Assembly: GCF_947503045.1 (NCBI RefSeq)
Contig: NZ_CANNCF010000001.1
Location: 558,001 to 622,000, forward strand
DNA from: an uncultured Tateyamaria sp.
GTDB lineage: Bacteria; Pseudomonadota; Alphaproteobacteria; Rhodobacterales; Rhodobacteraceae
Direction of reading: 5' to 3'
Length of the DNA: 64,000 nt
Shown here: piece by piece, positions 44,416 to 53,911 of the stretch
How the letters are laid out: the number at the start of each line of letters is the position of its first letter
Numbering within the stretch: position 1 is the first letter of the stretch
Program-made: the position numbers and the translations under genes
The notes under the pieces: model-generated
Databases searched by the model: none
What the model was told of the DNA's origin: nothing
The model's input: the letters and a program-made list of their open reading frames with translations, nothing else

Positions 44416-47345
44416 GGATTCCGGGCAAAGGACTGATCGACCGCAGCACGCCGCTGTCCTTCCGCTTTGATGGCAACACCTATCGCGGCTTTGCCGGGGA
44501 CACGCTGGCCTCGGCCATGCTTGCCAATGACGTGCGCATGGTGGGCCGCTCTTTCAAATACCACCGCCCGCGCGGCATCCTGACGGCAGGGTCGGAAGAG
44601 CCTAATGCGCTGGTGACCGTCGGGACCGGTCCCGCGACGGACCCCAATGTGCGCGCAACGGTGCAGGAGCTCTACGAGGGTCTTGAGGCGCGCCCGCAGA
44701 ATGCCTGGCCCTCGCTGAGCTTCGATCTGCTAAGCATCAATGATCTTGCTGCCCCGTTTCTGGGGGCGGGTTTTTACTACAAGACTTTCATGTGGCCGCG
44801 CGCCTTTTGGGAAAAGGTGTACGAACCTGCAATCCGTCGCGCGGCGGGTCTGGGTGCGCTTGGTTCCGAAAAAGACACGGTCCCTTACGAAAAAGCCTAT
44901 GCGTTCTGCGATCTGCTGATAATCGGGGCCGGACCCGCGGGCCTGATGGCCGCGCTTGTTGCCGCACAATCCGGCGCGCAGGTGATCCTCGCGGATGAGG
45001 ACAGCTTGATGGGCGGGCGACTGAATGCCGAAACGCTCAGTGTCGGTGGCATGGCGGGGGCCAAGTGGGCGGCAGAGACAATCAAGACGCTGGAAGGCAT
45101 GGACAATGTCCGTCTGATGCCTCGCACTACAGTGACCGGTGCCTATGACGGTGGAACATACGGTGCGCTGGAACGGGTGGGTCATCACGTGGCCGATATG
45201 CCCAAGGGCGGGGTGAAGGAGACGTTCTGGCGCATCGTGGCGCAGCGCTCCGTACTGGCCGCAGGCGCGATCGAACGTCATATCGCCTTTCAGAACAACG
45301 ACCGCCCCGGCATCATGGGGGCAGGGGCTGTGCGTGCCTATCTCAATCGCTGGGGCGTGGCGCCGGGCAAGGCGGTGACTGTGTTTGCCAACAATGATGA
45401 TGCCCACCGCACAGCAGTGGACATGATCGAGGCCGGTGTGCATGTGGCCGCCGTGATCGACAGCCGTGCGGATGCCCGCGCGCTGGGCGATTATCGCGTG
45501 ATGGCAGGCGCCATGGTGTTAGGCAGCTCCGGGCGCAAACGGCTTGAGGCGATTACCGTGCAAACTGGGTCGGGCAGTGAAAGCATCATGACCGATTGTC
45601 TGGCCGTCTCGGGCGGCTGGAACCCGACCGTCCACATGACCTGTCACATGAACGGGCGACCAACATGGAATGCGGACATCGCAAGTTTCGTCCCCACACC
45701 GGGCTCCATTCCGGGAATGGAAGTCGCCGGGGCTTGCAACGGCGCATTTTCGACGGCGGCCTGCCTTACCCAAGGGGCTGCGGCGGCTAAGGCGAGCCTT
45801 GAAGCGCTGAATATGAAAGCCGCGGATGTAGAGATGCCGATGGCGGATGACACCTCTTATGCGATTGAACCGCTCTGGGCCGTGCCGGGCAAAGGGCGCG
45901 CGTGGCTCGATTTCCAGAACGATGTCAGCGTTAAGGACGTGAAACAGGCGGCGGTCGAAAACTTCACCTCGGTTGAGCATATGAAGCGCTATACCACCCA
46001 GGGCATGGCGACCGATCAGGGTAAGAACTCGAACGTCACGGCGCTGGCTTTGCTGGCTGACGCGACGGGGCGGGGCATTCCCGAGACCGGAACGACGACC
46101 TTCCGCCCGCCCTACAGCCCTGTGGCGCTGGCGGCATTGGGCGCAGGCGCGCAAGGCACAGGCTTTGCGCCCGAGCGCAAGACCACCAGCCATGCCGCCA
46201 GCGTGGCCGCGGGTGCACCGATGATCGCGGCGGGGCTGTGGTATCGCCCCTCTTACTTCCCCGCGCCGGGTGAAACGACCTGGCGGCAATCCTGTGACCG
46301 CGAGGTCGGCTATGTGCGCGAGGCGGTTGGGGTCTGCGATGTCTCGACGCTGGGCAAGATCGACATTCAGGGGCCGGATGCGGCCAAGCTGCTCGACTTT
46401 GTCTACACCAACATGTTCTCGACCCTGAAAGAGAACCGTGTGCGTTACGGTCTGATGCTGCGCGAGGACGGGTATGTCATGGATGACGGCACCACCGCGC
46501 GGTTGGGCCTCAATCATTACGTGATGACGACGACCACTGCGGCGGCCGGACAGGTGATGCGCCATCTGGAGTTCGTGACACAAGCCCTGCATCCTGACTG
46601 GGACGTGCGGATCGTTTCGGCCACCGAGCAATGGGCGCAATTTGCCGTGGCAGGCCCGAAGGCGCGCGAATTGCTGAACGGGCTGCTCGATCAGCCCATC
46701 GACAACGATGCCTGGCCCTTCATGGCCTGTGGCCCGGTTGCGTTGCAGGGGGTGAGCGGGCGGCTCTTCCGCATCTCGTTCTCGGGCGAACATGCCTATG
46801 AACTGGCCGTGCCGTCGCGCTATGGCGACGCACTATTCCGCCTTTTGGTTGCGCGGGCCGAGGCGCTGGGCGGCGGGGCTTACGGGATGGAAGCGCTGAA
46901 TGTGCTGCGTATCGAAAAGGGGTTCATCACCCATTCGGAAATCCATGGTCGTGTCACCGCGCAGGATATCGGCATGGGTCGCATGCTGTCCCAGAAAAAG
47001 GATTTTGTCGGCAAGACCATGGCCCACCGTCCCGGCTTCCTTGCTGAAGGGCGCGAACAACTGGTCGGCATGAAACCTGTCGGCCCGGTCAAGCAGTTGA
47101 CCGCGGGCGCACATATCTATTCCGACGGGGCCGAGCCGGTGCGGGCCAACGATCAAGGCTATGTCACTTCGGTCGCGTTCTCGCCGAGTTTCGGGCACTA
47201 CCTTGGCCTCGGCTTTGTGCAGAATGGCCTCAGCCGTCATGGTGAAGTGCTGAACATGGTGGATCACCTACGCGGCATCCAGTCACGGGTGGAGTTGTGC
47301 AATCCGGTGTTCCTTGATCCCGAAGGAGGGCGCGCACGTGGCTGA
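44412..47345 (+). CDS. soxA: Sarcosine oxidase subunit alpha
   Basis: Protein of 977 aa. It has an N-terminal segment with FRFDGNTYRGFAGDTLASAML, a nucleotide-binding domain with LIIGAGPAGLMAALVAAQSG near residue 170, and a C-terminal GCV_T-like tetrahydrofolate domain (from about 580, with FSGEHAYELAVPSRYG). The folate domain makes 5,10-methylene-THF from the sarcosine methyl group. It overlaps soxD by four and soxG by eight bases. Confidence 0.94.
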   Translation: MRIPGKGLIDRSTPLSFRFDGNTYRGFAGDTLASAMLANDVRMVGRSFKYHRPRGILTAGSEEPNALVTVGTGPATDPNVRATVQELYEGLEARPQNAWPSLSFDLLSINDLAAPFLGAGFYYKTFMWPRAFWEKVYEPAIRRAAGLGALGSEKDTVPYEKAYAFCDLLIIGAGPAGLMAALVAAQSGAQVILADEDSLMGGRLNAETLSVGGMAGAKWAAETIKTLEGMDNVRLMPRTTVTGAYDGGTYGALERVGHHVADMPKGGVKETFWRIVAQRSVLAAGAIERHIAFQNNDRPGIMGAGAVRAYLNRWGVAPGKAVTVFANNDDAHRTAVDMIEAGVHVAAVIDSRADARALGDYRVMAGAMVLGSSGRKRLEAITVQTGSGSESIMTDCLAVSGGWNPTVHMTCHMNGRPTWNADIASFVPTPGSIPGMEVAGACNGAFSTAACLTQGAAAAKASLEALNMKAADVEMPMADDTSYAIEPLWAVPGKGRAWLDFQNDVSVKDVKQAAVENFTSVEHMKRYTTQGMATDQGKNSNVTALALLADATGRGIPETGTTTFRPPYSPVALAALGAGAQGTGFAPERKTTSHAASVAAGAPMIAAGLWYRPSYFPAPGETTWRQSCDREVGYVREAVGVCDVSTLGKIDIQGPDAAKLLDFVYTNMFSTLKENRVRYGLMLREDGYVMDDGTTARLGLNHYVMTTTTAAAGQVMRHLEFVTQALHPDWDVRIVSATEQWAQFAVAGPKARELLNGLLDQPIDNDAWPFMACGPVALQGVSGRLFRISFSGEHAYELAVPSRYGDALFRLLVARAEALGGGAYGMEALNVLRIEKGFITHSEIHGRVTAQDIGMGRMLSQKKDFVGKTMAHRPGFLAEGREQLVGMKPVGPVKQLTAGAHIYSDGAEPVRANDQGYVTSVAFSPSFGHYLGLGFVQNGLSRHGEVLNMVDHLRGIQSRVELCNPVFLDPEGGRARG

Positions 47346-47883
47346 GTTGATCGCAAAGACGCCGTTGGATGGTATGGGTGAAAAGACCATCGGCACGGTC
47401 ACGCTGGCCGAGGTCGATCTTGGTGCGCTGACGTCCGTGGCGCCCTACAAAGGGGCAGCCAAGGCGGCGGGCGAGGCGCTGAAAAAAGCGCATGACACAA
47501 GTTGGCCCGCGCCCCTGCGCGCCACCGGCAAAGACGGTGCGCGCGCGATCTGGTTCGGGCGCGAGATGATCCTGCTGGCCGGGCCTGCGCCTGACGCGAC
47601 CTTGGGCGTACATGCGGCACTCACCGACCAGAGCGACACGTGGGTGGCCGTGACCCTGTCGGGCGCGCGGACCGAGGACGTTCTGGCGCGCCTCGCACCG
47701 GTTGATGTGTCACTGGCCACATTCAAACGAGGCCACACGGCGCGCACGCAAATCCAGCACATGAATGGCTCACTCACTCGCATTGGGACGGACACATTCC
47801 TGATCCTCGTATTCCGATCCATGGCGGGCACCCTTCTTCACGATCTGGAAAGGGCCATGGAAAGCGTCGCAGCGCGCGGCTAA
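47338..47883 (+). CDS. soxG: Sarcosine oxidase subunit gamma
   Basis: Protein of 181 aa starting at GTG 47338 with GGAGG eight bases upstream. It is the small subunit of heterotetrameric sarcosine oxidase, with a YgfZ/GcvT-like pattern and no cofactor motif. It contains WPAPLRATGKDGARAIWFGREM and SGARTEDVLARLAPVD. It completes the soxBDAG set. Confidence 0.88.
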   Translation: MAELIAKTPLDGMGEKTIGTVTLAEVDLGALTSVAPYKGAAKAAGEALKKAHDTSWPAPLRATGKDGARAIWFGREMILLAGPAPDATLGVHAALTDQSDTWVAVTLSGARTEDVLARLAPVDVSLATFKRGHTARTQIQHMNGSLTRIGTDTFLILVFRSMAGTLLHDLERAMESVAARG

Positions 47884-47919
47884 AACCTCTGGCAGTGATT
47901 CTTGTTTCCGGAGCCTGCC

Positions 47920-48219
47920 ATGACCCGTTTTGCCCTGATCCTCGCCACCGCTGCCTTTGCCACGCCCGCCTTCGCGCAGGACAAGGAAGAAACCTGCGGA
48001 TTTCAGGCAGACGTGGTCGCAGCGATCCAGCAGGCCCGTCTAGATCGCGTGTCCGAACGCAACGTGCAGGAGCATATTCTGGCCAACGGCCCGGAATGGC
48101 CTGAAAAATACAACAATGCCATTCCGTTGATCACGCCCTGGGTCTACGAGCAAAAGCGCAAAGTCATCCGCAACGAAGACCTGAGTGCGGCCTGGAGCGA
48201 GCTTTGCCTGCAGCAATAG
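47920..48219 (+). CDS. Small secreted protein of unknown function
   Basis: Protein of 99 aa with a Sec signal peptide (MTRFALILATAAFATPAFA, cleaved before Q). The mature 80 residues have two cysteines (CGF and the C-terminal CLQQ region) that may pair, and helical, charged sequence (VVAAIQQARLDRVSERNVQ). I recognise no domain. The ATG at 47920 has GGAG. It lies between soxG and dnaG and may be the last gene of the sox transcript. Confidence 0.65.
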   Translation: MTRFALILATAAFATPAFAQDKEETCGFQADVVAAIQQARLDRVSERNVQEHILANGPEWPEKYNNAIPLITPWVYEQKRKVIRNEDLSAAWSELCLQQ

Positions 48220-48228
48220 GGTCGACTC

Positions 48229-48245
48229 TGGGGCCCGCCGCCCCA
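48229..48245. terminator. GC-rich hairpin directly before dnaG
   Basis: TGGGGC-CCGCC-GCCCCA is a 6-bp stem immediately after the small secreted protein gene and 12 bases before the dnaG ATG, followed by ATATT. It may be a weak terminator or may hide the dnaG start; no clear Shine-Dalgarno is visible for dnaG. Confidence 0.35.
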
Positions 48246-48256
48246 ATATTAACGAC

Positions 48257-50221
48257 ATGAGCCTGCCCCCTGGATTTCTCGACGAATTGCGCACGCGCCT
48301 GAGCCTCGGGCAGGTGGTCGGGCGCAAGGTCATGTGGGACGCGCGCAAATCCAATCAGGGCAAGGGCGATCTTTGGGCGCCGTGCCCGTTTCACCATGAA
48401 AAAACCGCCAGCTTTCACGTCGATGATCGCAAGGGTTATTACTATTGTTTTGGCTGCCACGCCAAGGGTGATGCGATTTCATTTGTCCGCGAAACCGAGA
48501 ATGTGGGTTTTATGGAGGCGGTCGAAATCCTCGCCGGAGAGGCGGGCATGCCGATGCCCGAACGCGACCCGCGCGCGCAGGAAAAGTCCGACCGTCGCAC
48601 GTTGCTCGCCGAAGTCATGGAACAGGCGGTGCAACATTTCCGCCTGCAACTGAAAACCGGTGCCGCGTCCGAGGCGCGCGACTATCTCGAACGGCGTGGG
48701 CTGGATGCAGCCGCGCAAGATCGTTGGGAAATCGGCTTTGCCCCCGATGCCTGGCAGGGCTTGTGGGATGCGCTGAAGGCCAAGGGTGTCGAGGACGACC
48801 TGATCCTTGGTGCGGGGTTGGCCAAGCCCAGCCAGAAGGGTGGCAAACCCTATGACACGTTTCGCGGGCGCATCATGTTTCCGATCCGTGATGCGCGCGG
48901 GCGCTGCACCGCCTTTGGCGGGCGTGCGATGGATCCCAATGACAACGCCAAATACCTGAACTCGCCCGAGACCGAACTGTTCGACAAGGGCCGCAGCCTT
49001 TACAATCACGGACCTGCCCGCACCGCCGTCGGCAAGGGGCAACCGCTGATCGTCGCCGAGGGGTATATGGACGTGATTGCGCTGGCCGAACATGGCTTTG
49101 GCGCTTCGGTCGCCCCCTTGGGCACGGCCATCACCGAGCACCAACTGGCCATGCTGTGGCGGATCGCGGATGAACCGATCATTGCGCTTGATGGTGATAC
49201 GGCGGGCCTGCGCGCTGCGATGCGCCTGATCGATCTGGCCCTGCCCGCGCTTGAGGCGGGAAAATCCCTGCGCTTTGCGCTGATGCCCGAAGGGCAGGAC
49301 CCCGACGATCTGCTGAAAGCCCAAGGGGCTGCTGCGCTGCAAAAGCTTCTGGACGAGGCGACCCCGATGGTGCGCCTGCTCTGGCAGCGCGAAACCGAAG
49401 GCAGAGTGTTTGACAGCCCCGAACGCAAGGCCGCGCTCGACAAGGCGCTGCGCGAAAAGATCAAGCTGATCCAGGACCCGTCGATCCGGCAGCACTATGG
49501 CCAGGAAATCAAGGACCTGCGCTGGGAGCTGTTTCGCACCAAGCGCCCGGCAGCCCAACCTTCGGGAGGCTGGCAAGGCGGCAAGGGCAGGCGCGGATGG
49601 CAAGCTCCGCCCACCCCGATGCCCAGCACCAAATCCTCTGCCCTCGTGGCGGGGGGCGATCAGGTGGGGGTGCACCTGCGCGAGGCGGTGATCCTTGCGG
49701 CGCTGATCTGCACTCCTGATGTGGCCGAGGAATTTGAAAGCGGGCTTGAATCACTGGCCTGTACCGACCCTGATCACGCGGTGCTGCGCAACGTGATTCT
49801 GCACCACGCCCATGCGGGCAAAGAGGTGTTGCGCGAAAAGATTTTCAGCGCACTTGGGCCTGAAACCCTTGATAACCTGCTGTCCTCGCGCCATGTGGCA
49901 TTGATACCTTGTATCCGCACACCAGGCGACAGCGATATGGCCCGCATGACCGTGGCCGAAGAGCTCGCAAAACTCAGCGCGGCCAAGGGACTGGACGCCG
50001 AGATCGCGGACGCGATGCAGGACCTCGAAGGGGTCGCAGACGAAGGGGTGACCTGGAGGCTGGGACAAGCTGCAGCCGCTGCCAACAATGCTACCCGCAC
50101 GGGAAAAGAGGACAACGCCGAATATGACACCGGTGCCAACGGCGCCCGAATCAGCAAAAGCGAACGGGATGCCTTTGCCTCGCTGATGGACCAGATAAGC
50201 TTTTCCAAGCCGCGGCGGTGA
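48257..50221 (+). CDS. dnaG: DNA primase
   Basis: Protein of 654 aa. The zinc-binding domain has CPFH (43-46) and CFGC (64-67). The catalytic Toprim core includes IVAEGYMDVIALAEHG near residue 280 and ALDGDTAGLRAA. The C-terminal part should bind DnaB. The ATG at 48257 gives the usual SLPPGFLDELR start; the initiation site has no strong Shine-Dalgarno. It is followed by rpoD, as in the macromolecular synthesis operon. Confidence 0.95.
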   Translation: MSLPPGFLDELRTRLSLGQVVGRKVMWDARKSNQGKGDLWAPCPFHHEKTASFHVDDRKGYYYCFGCHAKGDAISFVRETENVGFMEAVEILAGEAGMPMPERDPRAQEKSDRRTLLAEVMEQAVQHFRLQLKTGAASEARDYLERRGLDAAAQDRWEIGFAPDAWQGLWDALKAKGVEDDLILGAGLAKPSQKGGKPYDTFRGRIMFPIRDARGRCTAFGGRAMDPNDNAKYLNSPETELFDKGRSLYNHGPARTAVGKGQPLIVAEGYMDVIALAEHGFGASVAPLGTAITEHQLAMLWRIADEPIIALDGDTAGLRAAMRLIDLALPALEAGKSLRFALMPEGQDPDDLLKAQGAAALQKLLDEATPMVRLLWQRETEGRVFDSPERKAALDKALREKIKLIQDPSIRQHYGQEIKDLRWELFRTKRPAAQPSGGWQGGKGRRGWQAPPTPMPSTKSSALVAGGDQVGVHLREAVILAALICTPDVAEEFESGLESLACTDPDHAVLRNVILHHAHAGKEVLREKIFSALGPETLDNLLSSRHVALIPCIRTPGDSDMARMTVAEELAKLSAAKGLDAEIADAMQDLEGVADEGVTWRLGQAAAAANNATRTGKEDNAEYDTGANGARISKSERDAFASLMDQISFSKPRR

Positions 50222-50300
50222 TGCGTTTTGGCCGCGAATCATTAGGAAAATGCATGTAAGAGGGTGGCCGAATCACCCAGAGCACGAAATGATTCTTTTA

Positions 50301-50322
50301 GCGATTCGGGGGAACGAATCGC
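50301..50322 (+). promoter_or_regulatory. 8-bp hairpin in the rpoD leader
   Basis: GCGATTCG (50301-50308) pairs with CGAATCGC (50315-50322) around a GGGGAA loop, 28 bases before the rpoD ATG and just upstream of the AAAGGAG site. It could be a leader structure affecting rpoD expression or the terminator of dnaG. No U-tract follows, so regulation is the better guess. Confidence 0.35.
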
Positions 50323-50350
50323 CTTAGGAGCCCCGATAAAGGAGCCCAGC

Positions 50351-52339
50351 ATGGCCGCAAAAGACACGAACGAAGACGCCAAGACAGACGATCAGGACAG
50401 CGGTCACTCGCTGGACATGAGTCAGGCTGCCGTCAAGAAGATGATCGGCGAAGCCCGTGAAAAGGGCTACATCACCTATGACCAGCTGAACACGGTGCTG
50501 CCACCCGATCAGGTCAGTTCCGAACAGATCGAAGACGTGATGTCGATGCTCTCGGAAATGGGCATCAACATCATCGAGGATGAAGAGGCCGAAGAGGAAG
50601 AGCAAAAAGGCTCGACCGATGTGACCACAACCGAAGGCACCCGCGATCTGACGCTGGGCGCCACGGGTCAGGAAAAACTCGACCGGACGGACGATCCGGT
50701 GCGCATGTACCTGCGCGAAATGGGCAGCGTCGAATTGCTGAGCCGCGAGGGCGAGATCGCCATCGCCAAGCGCATCGAGGCTGGCCGCAACACCATGATT
50801 GCAGGGCTTTGCGAAAGCCCGCTGACCTTTCAGGCGATCACGATCTGGCGCGACGAACTTCTGAGCGAAGAGATCCTGCTGCGCGATGTGATCGACCTTG
50901 AGGCGACATTTGGCAACCAGATGGGCGAAGAGGGCGAGGAAACTTCCGAACCCGTCGTACAGGCCGCCGGAGCGCCCGAGGCCAAGACCGAAGACAGCCC
51001 CGAAGTGGACGCCGACGGCAACCCGATTGCCAAGGACGACGATGACGACGACGAGGACGAACAGGCCAACATGAGCCTTGCTGCGATGGAGGCCGCCCTC
51101 AAGCCGCAAGTGCTTGAAGCGCTCGACATCATCGCCAATGACTACGCCATGCTGTCCGAAATGCAGGACAGCCGGATTTCGGCCACCCTGAACGAGGATG
51201 CGTCCTTCTCCAACGAGAATGAAGCGACCTACCAGAAGCTGCGCGCCGAAATTGTGTTGCTGGTCAACGAATTGCACCTGCACAACAACCGGATCGAAGC
51301 ACTGATCGACCAGCTATACGGCATCAACCGCCGCATAATGCAGATCGACAGCGCCATCGTGAAACTCGCCGATCAGGCCCGCATCAACCGCAAGGAATTT
51401 GTCGACGCCTACCGTGGGCGCGAGCTTGATCCCGGCTGGCTTGAGGAAATGGGCGAAAAGTCCGGTCGCGGCTGGCAGATGTTCATCGAACGCTCGGCCA
51501 ACAAGGTCGAAGAGCTGCGCAGCGACATGGCGCAAGTCGGTCAGTATGTCGGCCTCGACATCTCTGAATTCCGCCGCATCGTGCAGCAGGTTCAGAAGGG
51601 CGAAAAAGAGGCCCGTCAGGCGAAAAAGGAAATGGTCGAAGCCAACCTGCGCCTCGTCATCTCCATCGCCAAGAAATACACCAACCGTGGCCTGCAATTC
51701 CTTGATCTTATTCAGGAGGGCAACATTGGCCTGATGAAGGCGGTCGATAAATTCGAATACCGGCGTGGTTATAAATTCTCGACCTATGCCACATGGTGGA
51801 TCCGTCAGGCGATCACCCGCTCCATCGCGGATCAGGCGCGCACCATTCGAATTCCGGTGCACATGATCGAAACGATCAACAAGCTGGTCCGGACAGGCCG
51901 CCAGATGCTGCACGAAATCGGCCGCGAACCGACGCCAGAGGAACTGGCCGAAAAGCTACAGATGCCGCTGGAAAAGGTCCGCAAGGTGATGAAGATCGCC
52001 AAGGAGCCGATTTCGCTCGAGACCCCAATCGGGGACGAGGAAGACAGCCAGCTTGGCGACTTTATCGAAGACAAGAACGCAGTGCTGCCTCTGGATTCCG
52101 CCATTCAGGAGAACCTGAAGGAAACCACAACCCGCGTTCTGGCGTCCCTTACCCCGCGCGAAGAACGCGTGCTGCGTATGCGTTTCGGCATCGGGATGAA
52201 CACCGACCACACCCTCGAAGAGGTCGGACAGCAGTTCAGCGTGACCCGCGAGCGTATCCGTCAGATCGAAGCGAAAGCCCTGCGCAAGCTCAAGCACCCA
52301 AGCCGGTCGCGCAAGCTGCGGTCGTTCCTCGATCAGTGA
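50351..52339 (+). CDS. rpoD: RNA polymerase primary sigma factor (sigma-70, RpoD)
   Basis: Protein of 662 aa. Region 1.1 ([19 protein letters not shown]), region 1.2 ([22 protein letters not shown]), an acidic insertion rich in Asp, and regions 2-4 are all present: [20 protein letters not shown] and the [17 protein letters not shown] motif in region 2, and [20 protein letters not shown] in region 4. The ATG at 50351 follows AAAGGAG; longer in-frame starts are unconserved. Confidence 0.97.
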   Translation: MAAKDTNEDAKTDDQDSGHSLDMSQAAVKKMIGEAREKGYITYDQLNTVLPPDQVSSEQIEDVMSMLSEMGINIIEDEEAEEEEQKGSTDVTTTEGTRDLTLGATGQEKLDRTDDPVRMYLREMGSVELLSREGEIAIAKRIEAGRNTMIAGLCESPLTFQAITIWRDELLSEEILLRDVIDLEATFGNQMGEEGEETSEPVVQAAGAPEAKTEDSPEVDADGNPIAKDDDDDDEDEQANMSLAAMEAALKPQVLEALDIIANDYAMLSEMQDSRISATLNEDASFSNENEATYQKLRAEIVLLVNELHLHNNRIEALIDQLYGINRRIMQIDSAIVKLADQARINRKEFVDAYRGRELDPGWLEEMGEKSGRGWQMFIERSANKVEELRSDMAQVGQYVGLDISEFRRIVQQVQKGEKEARQAKKEMVEANLRLVISIAKKYTNRGLQFLDLIQEGNIGLMKAVDKFEYRRGYKFSTYATWWIRQAITRSIADQARTIRIPVHMIETINKLVRTGRQMLHEIGREPTPEELAEKLQMPLEKVRKVMKIAKEPISLETPIGDEEDSQLGDFIEDKNAVLPLDSAIQENLKETTTRVLASLTPREERVLRMRFGIGMNTDHTLEEVGQQFSVTRERIRQIEAKALRKLKHPSRSRKLRSFLDQ

Positions 52340-52364
52340 TATAAATCGGGGCTACTGAAAACTC

Positions 52365-52396
52365 CTTGGACAGTCGCCATTGCCGTGCTGTCCAAG
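52365..52396. terminator. Inverted repeat after rpoD
   Basis: CTTGGACAG (52365-52373) pairs perfectly with CTGTCCAAG (52388-52396) around a 14-base loop. It lies 25 bases after the rpoD stop and about 50 before the HlyU-like gene. It could end the rpoD transcript, though the T-tract is short (TTCGG). Confidence 0.4.
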
Positions 52397-52446
52397 TTCG
52401 GCCACCGGACGACATCCACGCCGGCAAACACAACAAGGAGACTGAC

Positions 52447-52716
52447 ATGTCATTCTTCAAAAAGCTGTTCGGCGGTGGCGCGCCAGCGGAAGAAGCCGGT
52501 GAAACCTACAAAGAGTGCCGCATCGTCCCCACGCTCCAAAAGGAATCCGATGGTTATCGTCTCTCTGCCCGGATCGAAAAAGACGTGGACGGCGCGGTGC
52601 GTATCCACTCCCTGATCCGCGCTGACACCATTGCCTCGAAAGATGACGCGATGGCCGCCACAATTGCCAAGGCCAAGCAGGTCATCGACGAACAGGGTGA
52701 CGGGCTGTTCCGCTGA
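52447..52716 (+). CDS. HlyU-family protein
   Basis: Protein of 89 aa that opens MSFFKKLFGGGAPAEEAGETY and continues with a compact domain (VPTLQKESDGYRLSARIEKD, SLIRADTIASKDDAM) of the HlyU family named after the Vibrio hemolysin regulator. DNA binding is not evident in this small protein. The ATG at 52447 follows AAGGAG. It lies 11 bases before yjbQ. Confidence 0.72.
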   Translation: MSFFKKLFGGGAPAEEAGETYKECRIVPTLQKESDGYRLSARIEKDVDGAVRIHSLIRADTIASKDDAMAATIAKAKQVIDEQGDGLFR

Positions 52717-52727
52717 TTGAACGGCAG

Positions 52728-53132
52728 ATGCAAACCACTTTTACTCTCTCCACCCACGGCCAAGGTCTTTACGAATTCACCCGAGACGTTGCGACATGGG
52801 CGCAGGGCACGGGCCTCTTGACCTTGTTTGTGCAGCACACGTCTTGCTCGCTCCTCATTCAGGAAAACGCTGATCCCGAAGTGCAGGTGGACCTCGCGGC
52901 GTTTTTCAAGCGTCTCGTGCCCCCCACAACGGACCCGTCGATGGCATATCTGACCCACACTTATGAGGGGCCCGACGACATGCCCGCCCATATCAAAGCG
53001 GCGCTCTTGCCTGTCAGCCTGCAAATTCCGGTCACGAACGGGCGGTTGGCGCTTGGGACCTGGCAGGGGATTTATCTGTTTGAACACCGTGATGCCGCCA
53101 AAGCACGAAACGTGATCGGGCATCTTTCCTGA
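52728..53132 (+). CDS. YjbQ family protein (secondary thiamine-phosphate synthase type)
   Basis: Protein of 134 aa. The family signature runs from LTLFVQHTSCSLLIQENADPEVQ through MAYLTHTYEGPDDMPAHIKAALL to GTWQGIYLFEHRD. Conserved His and Glu residues could bind metal. YjbQ proteins show weak thiamine-phosphate synthase activity, and their in vivo role is unclear. Co-directional with the HlyU-like gene. Confidence 0.85.
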   Translation: MQTTFTLSTHGQGLYEFTRDVATWAQGTGLLTLFVQHTSCSLLIQENADPEVQVDLAAFFKRLVPPTTDPSMAYLTHTYEGPDDMPAHIKAALLPVSLQIPVTNGRLALGTWQGIYLFEHRDAAKARNVIGHLS

Positions 53133-53266
53133 TTTTGCGGCTTGGCAAACCCGGTCAAGTCCGGCGAGTCACACGCACGCAAGAGTGCAAAGCCGTGCGT
53201 GAATATTTTTTGGCGAGAGCCAAACGTCGTTCTTTCGCAATATTATCAACGCCAAAGAGTGAAAGT

Positions 53267-53307
53267 GCCCGTGGCACAGTTGTGATTATGCCAATGGCAT
53301 CACGGGC
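53267..53307 (+). promoter_or_regulatory. Structured 5' leader of secreted protein gene
   Basis: GCCCGTG (53267-53273) pairs with CACGGGC (53301-53307), enclosing small stems GCAC/GTG and TGCC/GGCA, so the leader may fold as a branched structure about 30 bases before the ATG at 53336. No known riboswitch class is recognised. It may be coincidental, as the inner stems are only 3-4 bp. Confidence 0.25.
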
Positions 53308-53335
53308 CCTATGTTATAGTGAAAGGAGACTGGTA

Positions 53336-53773
53336 ATGATGAAACAAAAAATCAAACTGGCCTTGGCGTTCGTTGCGGCCTCGCCGACATTGGCTTTTGC
53401 GGACATGCTGGCTGCGCAAAGCCACTTCGAGTTACCGGTGATTGGCATCGACGCCAATTCGTTCGAGGTGATTGAAGAGCAGGGTGCTGGCGGCCCTCAA
53501 ATGTGGTGTGCGGCTGCAATTTATGCCCGCAAGGTGCTCGGACAGCGTGGCGCGGACCTCTACATTGAAGTGCCGCGTGGGCAGGCGCAAACTATTGCCG
53601 GGCGCCAAGGCGTGGTTTTCACAATTGCTCCGGTAAGCAATCCGGTCCAGTCATACTCTTTCGGAACGGATCAGGCTGGAAGCAAGCACAGCGTGGCATC
53701 TGCGAATTCAATTTGTCGGGATGTACGCAGTTTTTCCATCCGGACCAGCGCAAATCAACGCATCCACTGGTGA
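53336..53773 (+). CDS. Secreted protein of unknown function
   Basis: Protein of 145 aa with a Sec signal peptide (KLALAFVAASPTLAFA, cleaved before D). The mature part contains FEVIEEQGAGGPQMWCAAAIYARKVLG and a second cysteine in NSICRDV, suggesting one disulfide. It matches no domain I know with confidence. The ATG follows GAAAGGAG; a second ATG directly after it is also possible. It is monocistronic, ending at a clear hairpin terminator. Confidence 0.7.
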   Translation: MMKQKIKLALAFVAASPTLAFADMLAAQSHFELPVIGIDANSFEVIEEQGAGGPQMWCAAAIYARKVLGQRGADLYIEVPRGQAQTIAGRQGVVFTIAPVSNPVQSYSFGTDQAGSKHSVASANSICRDVRSFSIRTSANQRIHW

Positions 53774-53791
53774 ATCGCACATGTAACGGTC

Positions 53792-53819
53792 TGACACCGC
53801 TTATCTAGCGGTGTCATTT
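53792..53819 (+). terminator. Intrinsic terminator after the secreted protein gene
   Basis: TGACACCGC (53792-53800) pairs perfectly with GCGGTGTCA (53808-53816) around a seven-base loop, followed by TTT. It begins 19 bases after the stop of the secreted protein gene and separates it from nrdR. Confidence 0.7.
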
Positions 53820-53844
53820 CGGGACTACCCAAAACCTAGGCAAC

Positions 53845-53869
53845 CCCCTATAGTTTCGTGTAATAGGGG
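53845..53869. promoter_or_regulatory. Inverted repeat CCCCTA-N13-TAGGGG upstream of nrdR
   Basis: CCCCTA (53845-53850) and TAGGGG (53864-53869) are symmetric about the centre, 42 bases before nrdR; AACCCCTACC repeats nearby. It does not match the NrdR box consensus that I know. It could be a promoter-linked operator. Confidence 0.3.
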
Positions 53870-53911
53870 CAAACCCCTACCACAGGCGGGATTTTGAGAG
53901 GGGGATGGGCA

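Noticed and set aside
53195-53225. Terminator from TTGGC-GAGA-GCCAA near 53210
   Set aside because: The stem is only 5 bp, the T-run lies on its 5' side, and no T-tract follows on the plus strand.
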